Below, one piece after another: positions 44,495-55,878 of a stretch of DNA of 64,000 nt (position 1 is its first letter; the number at the start of each line of letters is the position of its first letter). Made by a program: the position numbers and the translations under genes. The DNA is from Ehretia macrophylla (taxonomy: Eukaryota > Streptophyta > Magnoliopsida > Boraginales > Ehretiaceae). The stretch lies in the NCBI GenBank assembly GCA_037974665.1, contig CM075771.1:23633425-23697424 (forward strand), in the 5' to 3' direction. Under the pieces are notes generated by a model. It ran no database searches. It had not been told where the DNA came from and was given only the letters and a program-made list of their open reading frames with translations.

Positions 44495-44903
44495 CTTTTT
44501 GTTTTGTTTTTTTGCCCCATTTTGGCTTGCCAAGATGCTTTATCATCACCTTTCTATTATCGAGTCCCACGGCATCATGGGCAACACAACTTCGCTCGCG
44601 TATAGAATAGGCCCGTAAACTGAGGGCGCTGGCCTATGACCAAGTCTCCGTCGCTCCGATGCCTATAACTTTTGATCCGTAAGGAGTTATGCAGCGTACA
44701 ACACACTGTTGGGAAGTTCTCCGAGAGCTCTACAACAGGGGCAGCAAGCCTGCTCGGCTGCCTCTATTTTCGGGCCCCAAAATCGAATGTTTTAATCAAT
44801 TTTTGGACACTTTTCTATATTTTGTGCTATTTCTTCATCCCGGATCATTCGTCGGGAGTCGCGAAATGAACGACACAAAAGGGCTTTACGACCTCAACAT
44901 GAT

Positions 44904-45023
44904 GGGTGCGATCAAACCATTAGTAATACACCAGATCCTATCAGAACTCCAAAGTTAAGTGTGCTTGAGCGAGAGTAGTACAAGGATGGGTGACCCTCTG
45001 GGAAGTCCTCGTGTTGCACCCCC
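44904..45023 (+). rRNA. 5S rRNA gene copy 29
   Basis: Full length. ATCAAACCATTAG, ATACACCAGATCC, AAGTGTGCTTGAGCG, GACCCTCTGG. Confidence 0.95.
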
Positions 45024-45432
45024 CTTTTTGTTTTGTTTTTTTGCCCCGTTCAGGCTTGCCAAGATGCTTTATCCCTCACATTTCTATTATCGAGTCCCAC
45101 GGCATCTTGGGCAAGACAACTTCGCTTCGCGTAGAGGATAGGCCCGCAAACCGAGGGCGTGGGGCCTGTGAACAAGTCTCCGTCGTTCTAGTGCCCATAA
45201 CTTTTGATCCGTAACGAGTTATACGGCGCACAGCATACCCTTGGAAAGATCTCAAAGAGCTCCACGACAAAGGCAACAAGCCTGCTTGGCTGCACCTGTA
45301 TTCGGGGCCCAAAATTGAACGTTTTTATCAGCTTTGGGCCACTTTTCTTCTTTTTGTGCTATTTCTTCCCGGATCGTTCGTCGGGAGATGCAAAAAGGAC
45401 GACACATAAGGGCTTTGCGCCCTCGACATGAC

Positions 45433-45552
45433 GGGTACGATCATGCCATTTGTAATGAACCAGATCCCATCAGTACTCCGAAGTTTAGCGTGCTTGGGCA
45501 AGAGTAGTACTAGGATGGGTGACCACCTGGGAAGTCCACGTGTTGTACCACA
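45433..45552 (+). rRNA. 5S rRNA gene copy 30
   Basis: Full length. GGGTACGATCATGCC, CATTTGTAATGAACC, CAGTACTCCGAAGTTTAGCG, GACCACCTGG, GTTGTACCAC. Confidence 0.95.
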
Positions 45553-45963
45553 CTTTTCGTTTTGTTTTTTTCCCTCGTTCAGGCTTGCCAAGTTGCTTTA
45601 TCCATCACATTTATATAATCGAGTCCCACGGCATCTTGGGCAAGACAACTTCACTTCGCGTAGATGCTAGGCCCGCAAACCGAGGGCGTGGGACCTATGA
45701 CCATGTCTCCGTCATTCTGGTGCCCATAACTTTTGATCCGTAAGGAGTTATGCAGCACACAAACTAACTTTGGAAAGCTCTCCGAGAGCTCTATGACGAG
45801 GATAGCAAGCCTGCTCGGCTGCGCCTGTTTCGAAGCCCAAAATAAAATGTTTTATTCAGTTTTGGGCAATTTTTATTCTTTTTGCTCTGTTTCTTCGTCC
45901 CGTATCGTTCGTCGGGAATTGCGAAAAGGAAGACACATAAGGGCATTTCGCCCTCAACATGAC

Positions 45964-46083
45964 GGGTGCGATCATACCATCAGTAATGCACAGGATCCCA
46001 TCAGAACTCCAAAGTTAAGCGTGCTTGGGCAAGAGTAGTACTAGGATGGGTAACCCCTTAGGAAGTCCTCTTGTTGCACCCCC
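45964..46083 (+). rRNA. 5S rRNA gene copy 31
   Basis: Full length. GCACAGG, GGGCAAGAG, GGGTAACCCCTTAGG, CCTCTTG; box A intact. Confidence 0.95.
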
Positions 46084-46496
46084 CTTTTCGTTTTTTTTTT
46101 TTGCCCCGTTCAGGCTTGTCAAGATGCTTTATTCGTCACATTTCTATTATCGAGTCCCACGACATCTTGGCCAACACAACTTCGCTTCGTGTGGAGGCTA
46201 GGCCCACAAACCGAGGGCGTGGGGGCATGTGAATAGATCTCCGTCGTTCTGGTGCCCATAACTTTTGATCCGTATAGAGTTATGCGGCGCACACCATACC
46301 CTTGGAAAGCTCTCCTAGAGCTCTACGATGGGGCCAGCAAGCATGCTTGGCTGTGCCTATTTTCGGGGCCCAAAATCGAACGTTTTCATCAGTTTCGGGC
46401 CACTTTTCTTCTTTTTGCGCTGTTTCTTCGTCAAGGATTGTTCGTCGGGAGACGTAAAAAGGATGACACATAAGGACTTATCACCATCAACATGAC

Positions 46497-46616
46497 AGGT
46501 GCGATCACGCCATCAGTGATGCACTAGATCCTGTCAGTACTCTGAAGTTAAGCGTGCTCGGGCGAGAGTGGTACTAGGATGGGTGACCCCCTAGGAAGTC
46601 CTCGTGTTGCACCCCC
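46497..46616 (+). rRNA. 5S rRNA gene copy 32
   Basis: Full length. Starts AGGTGCG. ATCACGCC, CAGTGATGCACTAG, CTGTCAGTACTCTG, GCTCGGGCGAGAGTGG. Upstream TATA-like word CATAAGG is kept. Confidence 0.95.
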
Positions 46617-47026
46617 TTTTCGTTTTGTTTTTTTTCCTCGTTCAGGCTTGCCAAGATGTTTTATTTGTCACATTTCTATTATCGAGTCCCACGACTTCTT
46701 TGGCAAGACAACTTCACTTCGTGTAGAGGCTAGGCCCGCAAACCGAGGGCGTGGGGCCTGTGACCAGGTCTCCGTCATTCTGGTGCCCATAACTTTTGAT
46801 CCGTAAGGAGTTATGCGGCGCACAGCATACCTTTGGAAAGCTCTCCGAGAGCTCTACGATGTGGACATCAATCTTGGTCGGCTGCGCCTATTTTTGGGGC
46901 CCAAAATTGAACTTTTTAATCAGTTTTGGGCCTTTTTTTTCTTTTTGCGCTGTTTCTTCGTCCCTTAGCGTTCGTCGAGAATTGTAAAAAGGACGACACA
47001 TAAGGGCTTTACGCTCTCAACATGAC

Positions 47027-47146
47027 GGGTGCGATTATACCTTCAGTAATGCACCGGATCCCAATATAACTCCAAAGTTAAGCGTGCTTGCGCGAGAGTA
47101 GTACTACGATGGGTGACCCTATGGGAAGTCCTCTTGTTGCACCCCC
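47027..47146 (+). rRNA. 5S rRNA gene copy 33
   Basis: Full length. GATTATACCTTCAG, CCCAATATAACTCC, CTTGCGCGAG, CTACGATGGG, GACCCTATGG. Confidence 0.95.
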
Positions 47147-47557
47147 TTTTCGTTTTGGTTTTTTGCCCCGTTCTAGCTTGCCAAGATGCTTTATCCATCA
47201 CATTTCTATTATCGAGTCCCACTGCATTTTGGGTAAGACAACTTCGCTTCGCGTAGAGGCTAGGCCCACAAACCGAGGGCGTAGGGCCTGTAAACAAGTC
47301 TCCGTCGTTCTGGTGCCCATAATGTTTGATCCGTAAGGAATTATGCGACGCACAATGTACCCTTGGAAAGCTCTCCCAGAGCTCTACGACGTGGGCAGCA
47401 AGCCTACTTTGCTGCGCCTATTTTCATGGTCCAAAATTGAACGTTTTCATCAGTTTCGGGCCACTTTTCTTCTTTTTGTGCTGTTTCTTCGTCCCGGATC
47501 GTTCGTCGGGAGGCGTAAAAAGGACGACACATAAGGGATTTGCGCCCTCAACATGAC

Positions 47558-47656
47558 GGGTGCGATCATGCCATCAGTACTGTGAAGTTTAGCATGCTTG
47601 GGCAAGAGTAGTACTAGGATGGGTGACCCCCTAGGAAGTCCTCGTGTCGCACCCCC
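47558..47656 (+). pseudogene. 5S rRNA gene copy 34 with 21-bp internal deletion
   Basis: About 99 nt. CCATCAGTACTGTGAAG joins positions ~14-20 directly to ~41 onward, so the AATGCACCGGATCC part is lost. The deletion lies between the two CATCAGTA-type repeats inside the gene. Also GAAGTTTAGCATGC and GTGTCGCACC. It cannot fold normally in helices II/III. Confidence 0.93.
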
Positions 47657-47912
47657 CTTTTCGTTTTGTTTTTTTGCCTCGTTCAGGCTTGCCAAGATTT
47701 TTTATCCGTGACATTTCTATTATCGAGTCCCACGGCATCTTGGGCAAGACAACTTCACTTCGAGTATAGGCTAGGCACGCAAACCGAGTGCGTGGGGCCG
47801 GTGACCAAGTCTTCGTCATTCTGGTTCTTTTTGCGCTGTTTCTTCGTCCCGTGTCGTTTGTTGGGAACTGCGAAAAGGATGACACAAAAGGGCTTTGCAC
47901 CCACAACATGAA
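47657..47912 (+). repeat. Shortened 5S spacer with ~160-bp deletion
   Basis: 256 bp rather than ~410. GTCATTCTGG runs into TTCTTTTTGCGCTG, so the GCCCATAACTTTTGATCC segment, the AGCTCTC inverted repeat and the following stretch are missing. TTCT occurs at both sides of the join. Confidence 0.88.
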
Positions 47913-48032
47913 GGGTGCGATCATACCATCAGTAATGCACCAGATCCCATCAGAACTCCAAAGTTAAGTGTCTTTGGGTGAGAGTAGTACTAGGATGGGT
48001 GACCTCGTGGGAAGTCCTCTTGTTGCACCCCC
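47913..48032 (+). rRNA. 5S rRNA gene copy 35
   Basis: Full length, A at -1. CACCAGATCC, AAGTGTCTTTGGGTGAG (box A changed), GACCTCGTGG. Confidence 0.95.
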
Positions 48033-48455
48033 CCTTTTCGTTTTGTTTTTTTACCCCGTTCAGGCTTGCTAAGATGCTTTATCCGTCACATTTCTATTAT
48101 CGAGTCCCACGCCATCTTGAGCAAGACAACTTCACTTCGCGTAGAGGCAAGGCCTGCAAACCGAAGGCGTGGGGCTTAAGACCAGGTCTCCGCCGTTCTG
48201 TTGCCCATAACTTTTGATTCGTAAGGAGTTATACGGCGCACAACATACCTTTGGAAAGCTCTCCAAGAGCTCTCCGAGAGCTCTACGACAAGGGTAGCAA
48301 GCTTGTTTGGTAAGCCTATTTTCGGGGCCCAAAATTGAATATTTTAATCAGTTTTGGGATATTTTTCTTCTTTTTGCGCTGTTTCTTTGTCCCGTATCGT
48401 TCGTCGGGAACTGCGAAAAGGACGACACATAAGGGCTTTGTGCCCTCAACATGAC

Positions 48456-48575
48456 GGGTGTGATCATACCATCAGTAATGCACCAGATCCCATCATAACT
48501 CCAAAGTTAAGCGTGCTTGGGCAAGAGTAGTACTAGTATGGGTGACCCCGTGGGAAGTCCTCTTGTTGCACCCCC
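48456..48575 (+). rRNA. 5S rRNA gene copy 36
   Basis: Full length. GTGATC, CACCAGATCC, CATCATAACTCC, GGGCAAGAG, CTAGTATGGG. Confidence 0.95.
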
Positions 48576-48987
48576 TTTTTCGTTTTGTTTTTTTGCCCCG
48601 TTCAGGCTTGCCAAGATACTTTATCCGTCACACTTCTATTATCAAGTCCCACGGCAACTTGGGCAAGACAACTTCGCTTCGTGTAGAGGCTAGGCCCACA
48701 AAATGAGTGCGTGGGGCCGGTGAACAAGTTTCCGTCATTTTGGTGCCCATAACTTTTGATCTGTATAGAGTTATGCGGTGCACAGCATACCCTTGAAAAT
48801 CTCTCCCAGAGCTCTACGACAGGGGCAGCAAGCTTGCTTGACTGTGCCTGTTTTCAGGGCCCAAAATCGAACATTTTCATCAGTTTCGGGCCACTTTTCT
48901 TCTTTTTGCGTTGCTTCTTTGTCCCAGATCTTTCGTCGGGAGACGTAAAAAGGATGACACATAAGGGCTTCGTTCCCTCAACATGAC

Positions 48988-49107
48988 GGGTGTGATTATG
49001 CCATCAGTAATGCACCGGATCCCATCAGTACTCCGAAGTTAAGCATGCTTGGGCGAGAGTAGTACTAGGATGGGTGACCCCCTGGGAAGTCCTCGTGTTG
49101 CACCCCC
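48988..49107 (+). rRNA. 5S rRNA gene copy 37
   Basis: Full length and close to consensus from position 60 on. GTGATTATGCC, CATCAGTACTCC, AAGCATGC. The 3' half GGGCGAGAGTAGTACTAGG is intact. Confidence 0.96.
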
Positions 49108-49519
49108 CTTTTCGTTTTGTTTTTTTGCCTCGTTCTGGCTTGCCAAGATGCTTTATCCGTCACATTTCTATTATCGAGTCCCACGCCATCTTGGGCAGGA
49201 CAACTTCACTTCACGTAGGGGCAAGGCCTACAAACCGAGGGCGTGGGGCCTGTGACCAAGTCTCCGTCGTTCTGTTGCCCATAACTTTTGATCCCTAAGG
49301 AGTTATGCGGTGCACAACATACCTTTGGAAAGCTCTCTGAGAGCTCTACGACAAGGGCAGTAAGCTTGCTCGGCTAAGCCTATTTTCGGGTCCCAAAATT
49401 GAACGTTTTAATCAATTTTGGGATATTTTTCTTCCTTTTGCGCTGTTTCTTCATCCCGTATCGTTCGTCGGGAACTGCGAAAAGGACGACACATAAGGGC
49501 TTTGCGCCATCAACATGAC

Positions 49520-49639
49520 GGGTGCGATCATACCATTAGTAATGCACCGGATCCCATTATAACTCCAAAGTTAAGCGTGCTTGGGCAAGAATAGTACTAG
49601 TATGAGTGACCCCGTGGGAAGTCCTCTTGTTGCACCCCC
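49520..49639 (+). rRNA. 5S rRNA gene copy 38
   Basis: Full length. CATTAGTAATG, CCCATTATAACTCC, GGGCAAGAATAGTACTAG, TATGAGTGACC. Pairs with copy 41 in the higher-order duplication. Confidence 0.95.
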
Positions 49640-50050
49640 ATTTTCGTTTTGTTTTTTTGCCCCATTCAGGCTTTCCAAGATGCTTTATCCGTCACATTTC
49701 TATTATCGAGTCCTACGGCATTTTGGACAAGACAACTTCTCTTCGCGAAGAGGCTAGGCCCGCAAACCGAGGGCGTGGGGCCTGTGAACAGGTCTCCATC
49801 GTTCTGGTGCCCATAACTTTTGATCCGTATGGAGTTATGCAGTGCAGAGTATACCTTTGGAAAGCTCTCCCAGAGCTCTAAGACGGGGCAGCAAGCCCGC
49901 TTGGCTGCGCCTGTTTTCGTGGCCCAAAATTGAATGTCTTCATTAGTTTTGGGCCACTTTTCTTTTTTTTGCGCGATTTCTTCATCCCATATCGTTTGTC
50001 AGGAGATGCGAAAAGGACGACATATAAGGGTTTTGCACCATCAACATGAC

Positions 50051-50170
50051 GGGTGTGATCATACCATCAGTAATGAACCGAAACCCATCAAAACTCCGAA
50101 GTTAAGCGTGCTTGGGCAAGAGTAGTACTAGGAAGGGTGAACCCCTAGGAAGTCCTCGTGTTGCACCCCC
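50051..50170 (+). rRNA. 5S rRNA gene copy 39
   Basis: Full length. GTGATC, AATGAACCGAAACCC, ATCAAAACTCC, GGGCAAGAG, AGGAAGGGTGAACCCC. Pairs with copy 42. Confidence 0.95.
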
Positions 50171-50582
50171 TATTTCGTTTTGTTTTTTTGCCTCATTCAG
50201 GCTTGGCAAGATTCCTTATCCGTCACATTTCTATTATCGAGTCCCATGGAATCGTAGGCAAGACAACTTCACTTCGCGTAGAGGCTAGGCCTGCAAACCA
50301 CGGGCGTCGGGCTTGTGACCAGGTCTTCATCGCTCCGATGCCCATAACTTTTGATCCGTAAAGAGTTATGTGGCACACAACATACCCTTGGAAAGCTCTC
50401 CGAGAGCTCTACGACGTAGGTAGCAAGCTTGCTCAGCTGCGCCTATTTTTGGGGCCCAAAATCGAATGTTTTAATCAGTTTTGGGCCACTTTTCTTCTTT
50501 TTGTGCTGTTTCTTTATCCCGAATCATTCATCGGGAGCCGCGAAAAGGATGATACATAAGGGCTTTGCACCCTCAACATGAC

Positions 50583-50702
50583 GGGTGCCATCATACCATA
50601 AGTAATGCACCTGATCCCGTCAGAACTCCAAAGTTAATCGTGCTTAGGCGAGAGTAGTACTAGGATGGGTGACCCCGTGGGAAGTCCTCATGTTGCATCC
50701 CC
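50583..50702 (+). rRNA. 5S rRNA gene copy 40
   Basis: Full length. GCCATCATACCATAAG, GCACCTGATCCCGTC, AAGTTAATCGTGCTTAGG. Pairs with copy 43. Confidence 0.95.
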
Positions 50703-51114
50703 CTTTTCGTTTTGTTTTTTTGGCCCGTTCAGGCTTGCCAAGATGCTTTATCTGTCACATTTCAATTATCGAGTCCCACGCCATCTTGGGCAGGACAACT
50801 TCACTTCGCATAGAGGCAAGGCCTGCAAACCGAGGGCATGGGGCCTGTGACCAGGTCTCTGTCGTTCTGTTGCCTATAACTTTTGATCCCTAAGGAGTTA
50901 TGCGGCACACAACATACCTTTGGAAAGCTCTCCGAGAGCTCTACGACAAAGGCAGCAAGCTTGCTCGGCTAAGCCTATTTTCGAGGCCCAAAATTGAACG
51001 TTTTAATCAATTTTGGGATATTTTTCTTCTTTTTCCGATGTTTCTTCGTCCCGTATCGCTCGTCGGGAACTGCGAAAAGGACGACACATAAGGGCTTTGC
51101 GCCATCAACATGAC

Positions 51115-51234
51115 GGGTACGATCATACCAATAGTAATCCACCGGATCCCATTATAACTCCAAAGTTAAGCGTGCTTGGGCAAGAGTAGTACTAGTATGA
51201 GTGACCCCGTGGGAAGTCCTCTTGTTGCACCCCC
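51115..51234 (+). rRNA. 5S rRNA gene copy 41
   Basis: Full length. GGGTACG, CCAATAGTAATCCACC, CCCATTATAACTCC, TATGAGTGACC. Duplicate of copy 38. Confidence 0.95.
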
Positions 51235-51647
51235 CTTTTCGTTTTGTTTTTTTGCCCCGTTCAGGCTTGCCAAGATGCTTTATCCATCACATTTCTATTA
51301 TCGAGTCCCACGGCATTTTGGGCAAGACAACTTCTCTTCGCGAAGAGGCTAGGCCCGCAAACCGAGGGCGTGGGGCCTGTGAACAGGTCTCCATCGTTCT
51401 GGTGCACATAACTTTTGATCCGTATGGAGTTATGCGGTGCAGAGTATACCTTTGGAAAGCTCTCCCAGAGCTCTACGACGGGGCAGCAAGCCCGCTTGGC
51501 TGCGCCTATTTTCGTGGCCCAAAATTGAATGTCTTCATCAGTTTTGGGCCACTTTTCTTTTTTTTTTGCGCGATTTCTTCATCCCAAATCGTTTGTCAGG
51601 AGATACGAAAAGGACGACATATAAGGGTTTTGCGCCATCAACATGAC

Positions 51648-51767
51648 GGGTGTGATCATACCATCAGTAATGCACCGAATCCCATCAGAACTCCGAAGTT
51701 AAGCGTGCTTGGGCAAGAGTAGTACTAGGAAGAGTGAACCCTTGGGAAGTCTTCGTGTTGCACCCCC
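51648..51767 (+). rRNA. 5S rRNA gene copy 42
   Basis: Full length. GTGATC, CACCGAATCC, GGGCAAGAG, AGGAAGAGTGAACCC, GTCTTCG. Duplicate of copy 39. Confidence 0.95.
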
Positions 51768-52179
51768 CATTTCGTTTTGTTTTTTTGCCTCATTCATGCT
51801 TGGCAAGATGCCTTATCCGTCACATTTCTATTATCGAGTCCCATGGCATCGTAGGCAAGACAACTTCACTTCGCGTAGAGGCTAGGCCCGCAAAACGCGG
51901 GCGTCGGGCTTGTGACCAGGTCTCCATCGCTCTGATGCCCATAACTTTTGATCCGTAAAGAGTTATGCGACACACAACATACCCTTGGAAAGCTCTCCGA
52001 GAGCTCTACAACATAGGTAGAAAGATTGCTCAGCTGCGCCTATTTTTGGGGCCCAAAATCGAATGTTTTAATCAGTTTTGGGCCACTTTTCTACTTTTTG
52101 TGCTGTTTCTTTATCCCGAATCATTCATCGGGAGCCGCAAAAAGGGTGACACATAAGGGCTTTGCGCCCTCAACATGAC

Positions 52180-52299
52180 GGGTGCCATCATACCATAAGT
52201 AATGCACCCGATCCCATCAGAACTCCAAAGTTAAGCGTGCTTAGGCGAGAGTAGTACTAGGATGGGTGACCCCGTGGGAAGTCCTCGTGTTGCATCCCC
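52180..52299 (+). rRNA. 5S rRNA gene copy 43
   Basis: Full length. GCCATCATACCATAAG, GCACCCGATCCC, GCTTAGGCG. Duplicate of copy 40; the spacer after it is not duplicated. Confidence 0.95.
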
Positions 52300-52709
52300 C
52301 TTTTCGTTTTGTTTTTTTGCCCCGTTCAGGCTTGCCAAGATGCTTTATCCATCACATTTCTATTATCGAGTCCCATGGCATCTTGGGCAAGACGACTTTT
52401 CTTCGCATATATGCTACACCGGCAAACCGAGGGCGTGGGGTCTGTGACTAGGTCTTCGTTGCTTCGATGACCATAACTTTTGATCCGTAAGGAGTTATGC
52501 GGCGCACAACATACCGTTGGGTAGTTCTCCGAGAGCTCTACGACGAGGGCAGCAAGCCTGCTCGGCTCCACCTATTTTCAAAGCCCAAATTGAATGTTTT
52601 CATCAATTTTGAGCCACTTTCTTCTTTTTGCGCTGATTCTTAATCTCGGATCGTTCGTCGGGAGCCGCGAAAATGACGACACATAACGACTTATCGTGCT
52701 CAACAAGAC

Positions 52710-52767
52710 GGGTGTGATCATGCCAACAGAAATGCACCGGATCCCATATGTGCTTCGAAGTTAAGCG
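52710..52767 (+). pseudogene. 5S rRNA gene copy 44, split by element E (first 58 nt)
   Basis: Positions 1-58, ending in box A (GAAGTTAAGCG). Helix II region reads CCAACAGAAATG. The other 62 nt follow at 63457. The insertion cuts the internal promoter between box A and the downstream control region. Confidence 0.95.
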
Positions 52768-55070
52768 TGTGAGGCCCAATCCTAAATAACATGACTTATC
52801 TCGATTTGTGTGACATAGACCTAGAATTATATGACTGACCTTGGATTATGTGCCATGTCTTGGTTTTCATGCAGGCCTCGTCATTCGTGCCTTGACCTAG
52901 AATTGTGTGCCCTAATCCTTGACTTACGTGCCCTGACCTAGTTTTAAGAGTCATACCTCAATTTATGTACATTGCATTGAATTACGTGCCTTGTATTGGT
53001 TTACGTGCATTTACCTAGGGTTACGTGTATTTGCATTGGAATATGTGCATTTATCTTGAAGTACGTGCCTTATCTCGTAGTTCGTGTCTACCTCATGATT
53101 TGTGCCTCGTATTGATTTCTATGTATGTCTCGTAATACGTGCCCTAAACCTAAGAACGTGTGCTCGCACGCTAATCAATAAAGAATCCTACACAAAGCAG
53201 TAGACTATAAAATAATCCTACAAACACCACTAACTATTATTATAATCCTAATTCAAATCTCTACAAAATCCACTAACACCTAAATATTATATTTTAAACT
53301 TACTACAAGATAAAATCTCACAAACCTCTAAACATATCCTATATTCTATTCTACCTAAAATCCCTAAATACCCAACATTCTCTTACACACATGCTAAACC
53401 CTAACCACCTTCCTATTATCTAAACATTCCTATGACAAGTACAAGACACAATGCAACCTAGGATAGACAAATGCATGACAATACAAAACAATAATAAAAA
53501 CCTCACCCAAACCCTTCCCATTCTCGACCAAATCACCCTAACATGCTAAAAATTCAAAATAATGCTCAAAAGATGACACAAAAATCAGTTTTTACAAGCT
53601 CAAGGCCAATATACACACACACAAGCATCATTTCTCTCTCAAACTCTCTCTTTCCTCTCAAACTCTCCCATTCTCTCTCCATTTTCGACCAAGGCAGCCC
53701 TTGAGCTCCCAAGACTCCTCACAAGCTCTCAAGGACTCTCTAAGACTCTCCCAAGCTCAGCCATAGCAAGCAAACATGCAAGAAAGTCTCATACAAGCTC
53801 ATAACTCATCATTTTCGGCTTAGGTAAGGTTTTGATGGTTTTCTTCCATTTATTTTTGTTCTAATCACATGCACACACTAAACATAAGCTAACTAAGCTG
53901 GGATTTAAAGGAAATCAAGATACCATTCGGCCAAAGCAAGGAAAGAAGACATTTTGTGTGATTTCTAGAGCATTTGTGCATCTTCATCTATTAACTTGCT
54001 AAGGTGATGGTTAAACTCTTTTAAATGCTTTCAAAGTTTACATGCATGCTCTCATATGGCTATATTTACCTCTGTAGTTGATGTATATGTGTGTATATGA
54101 GCTTATCTTCTCATGCATGGCATGATAATGGCTAGAATTTGAAGATAGGTAAAAACATTTTTTTTGTTGGCAGCTTTCTGGTCTTGAGGTACGAAGTGCA
54201 TTTGGCTTAGTAAAACTTGATAAAAATGCGTGAACATTGGTAGACAACTAGTTTTGTCGGTTCTGAGATTTTTTTGTAGAAATAGGCTACGGTCAATTTT
54301 GACTCTAAGGCCTCCAAAATGGTGAAACATCGTGAGGTGTCTAAATGTGGACAGTTTTGCGTAGTCTCATGGTTTTGGCCATAACTCCGAAGTCCGAACT
54401 CTAAATGATATGAGGTTTGTTCCTAGATGTAAATCACTCATTAAGATTCAATTTGACATTTGGTTCACTGAAATTGGAGATTATTTGTTTGTCTAATCGA
54501 TTGTGAGAAAACAAACCATTGCAGTGAGATTTTTGTTTAGTGATATGCTTAGAATCATGTTGAGACCTTGCTTGAGCTATTGAATGCTTGGAATGGCACG
54601 TAGATGTTGTGTCGACTATTGTGGTTGGTCGAGGTTGCTTAATTTGGTTGATGCATGCCTTGGGATGATTAATTGATGAATGGTTTGCTTAATCGCATGT
54701 TTAAGCACGGAATTGAGGCCCTAACGCTTATGACTATTTGATAAGAGATGGTCTATTGGTTAAATGTGTTAAAATTGTGTGGTTAATAGGCTGCCCGTAG
54801 TTGTCCTTATAGCTTTAAATCTGATTTCCGATGATTGCATGTTGCTAAGTGAGCTATTCTTGCATCCGGTCTGGTATAAATGTCGTTGCATGCTTCTATA
54901 ATGTTAATACTTGATACGTGAACCCCGAAATGAGTTATATGACTTGATTTATATGTGTTACTTGGCTGCCCGTTTAATGTTCATATAACTCTACATGTTC
55001 TACAAAGTGAAACTTCATGTCAAGCATGCCTCGTTCGTTTACTTGGCAATATGTGATCTTGAAATTGCTC

Positions 55071-55280
55071 GGAGGCAACTTACTTTGTTGACCTCCTAAT
55101 GTGAATTGTTAAAAGATATTCAATGGCTTATTTGAACATGATTACTTGGCTGCCCGTGAAAGTTTAATTGCTTTCAAATGGATATATGAAATGATTATAT
55201 GTTCTTACAATGCCTTATATGCCAATATGTCAAAATGTGATCATATACTTGCTCGGAGGCAACCTACTTTGTTGACCTCC
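55071..55280 (+). promoter_or_regulatory. Duplicated LTR hairpin A (element E, 5' LTR)
   Basis: GGAGGCAAC pairs with GTTG(A)CCTCC, nine pairs with one bulged A, at 55071-55096 (loop TTACTTT) and 55255-55280 (loop CTACTTT). The 3' LTR has one copy at 62102-62127 with one C-to-T change that leaves a G-U pair. Confidence 0.65.
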
Positions 55281-55878
55281 TAATGTGAAATGTTAAATGG
55301 AATAAATGGGCATTGCATACAAGGTTGCAACATTTCATTGTGGCATGGTAGCGTTTCATGAACGCCGGGCGGCATAGGGCTTGTCGGTGCTCCCGTGACT
55401 ACCATGGTCTAATTCCCTCTCTCGCTTGGCTTTCCATCCTCGGAGAGTTGGGTCGTAGGTTTGTTGTACATCCGGAGTACACCCATTTGGAGTGATAAAT
55501 AGATGATTGATGCTGGCTACAACAATGGTTATTGGAAATGAACTTGAAAGCAAAAGTGTAATGTATCACTTGAACGGCAAGAACTAAGTGCTATGCGGGG
55601 CAAAGTGCTACACCCAAAAGCAGTGGGAGCTACCTCTTGAGCCCGTAGGAGTCACCTCTAGAGTCCTGTACGTATCAAAACATATCCTTTTACTATGTGT
55701 TTAAGTACTCTCGCTTGGTTCCTAGAGGACCTCGGGGATGAAAGACGGATAAATGTGTTCCTTTATATTAATGTATTGTTATGAACTTACTTATTTTATT
55801 TGACATGTTTTCAAAGTAGTTTTCACAAGTTAACCAGAAAAGGATTTTCAAAACCTTGTCACTTGTTCCCCCCATCGC

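Larger units (their letters stand above)
39264..52767 (+). repeat. 5S rDNA array, block 4 (26 gene copies)
   Basis: The longest uninterrupted block, from element D to element E. Periods are 529-535 bp except 355 bp (47558 to 47913) and 543 bp (47913 to 48456, where AGAGCTCTCC is repeated near 48265). It contains a higher-order duplication (49108-50702 with 50703-52299). Spacer content is as in block 1. Confidence 0.96.

Noticed and set aside
52790..53170. TTACGTGCCTT-type repeated words at the start of element E as a satellite
   Set aside because: The words are irregular, with no fixed period, and lie within the LTR; they look like internal LTR sequence, not an independent satellite.
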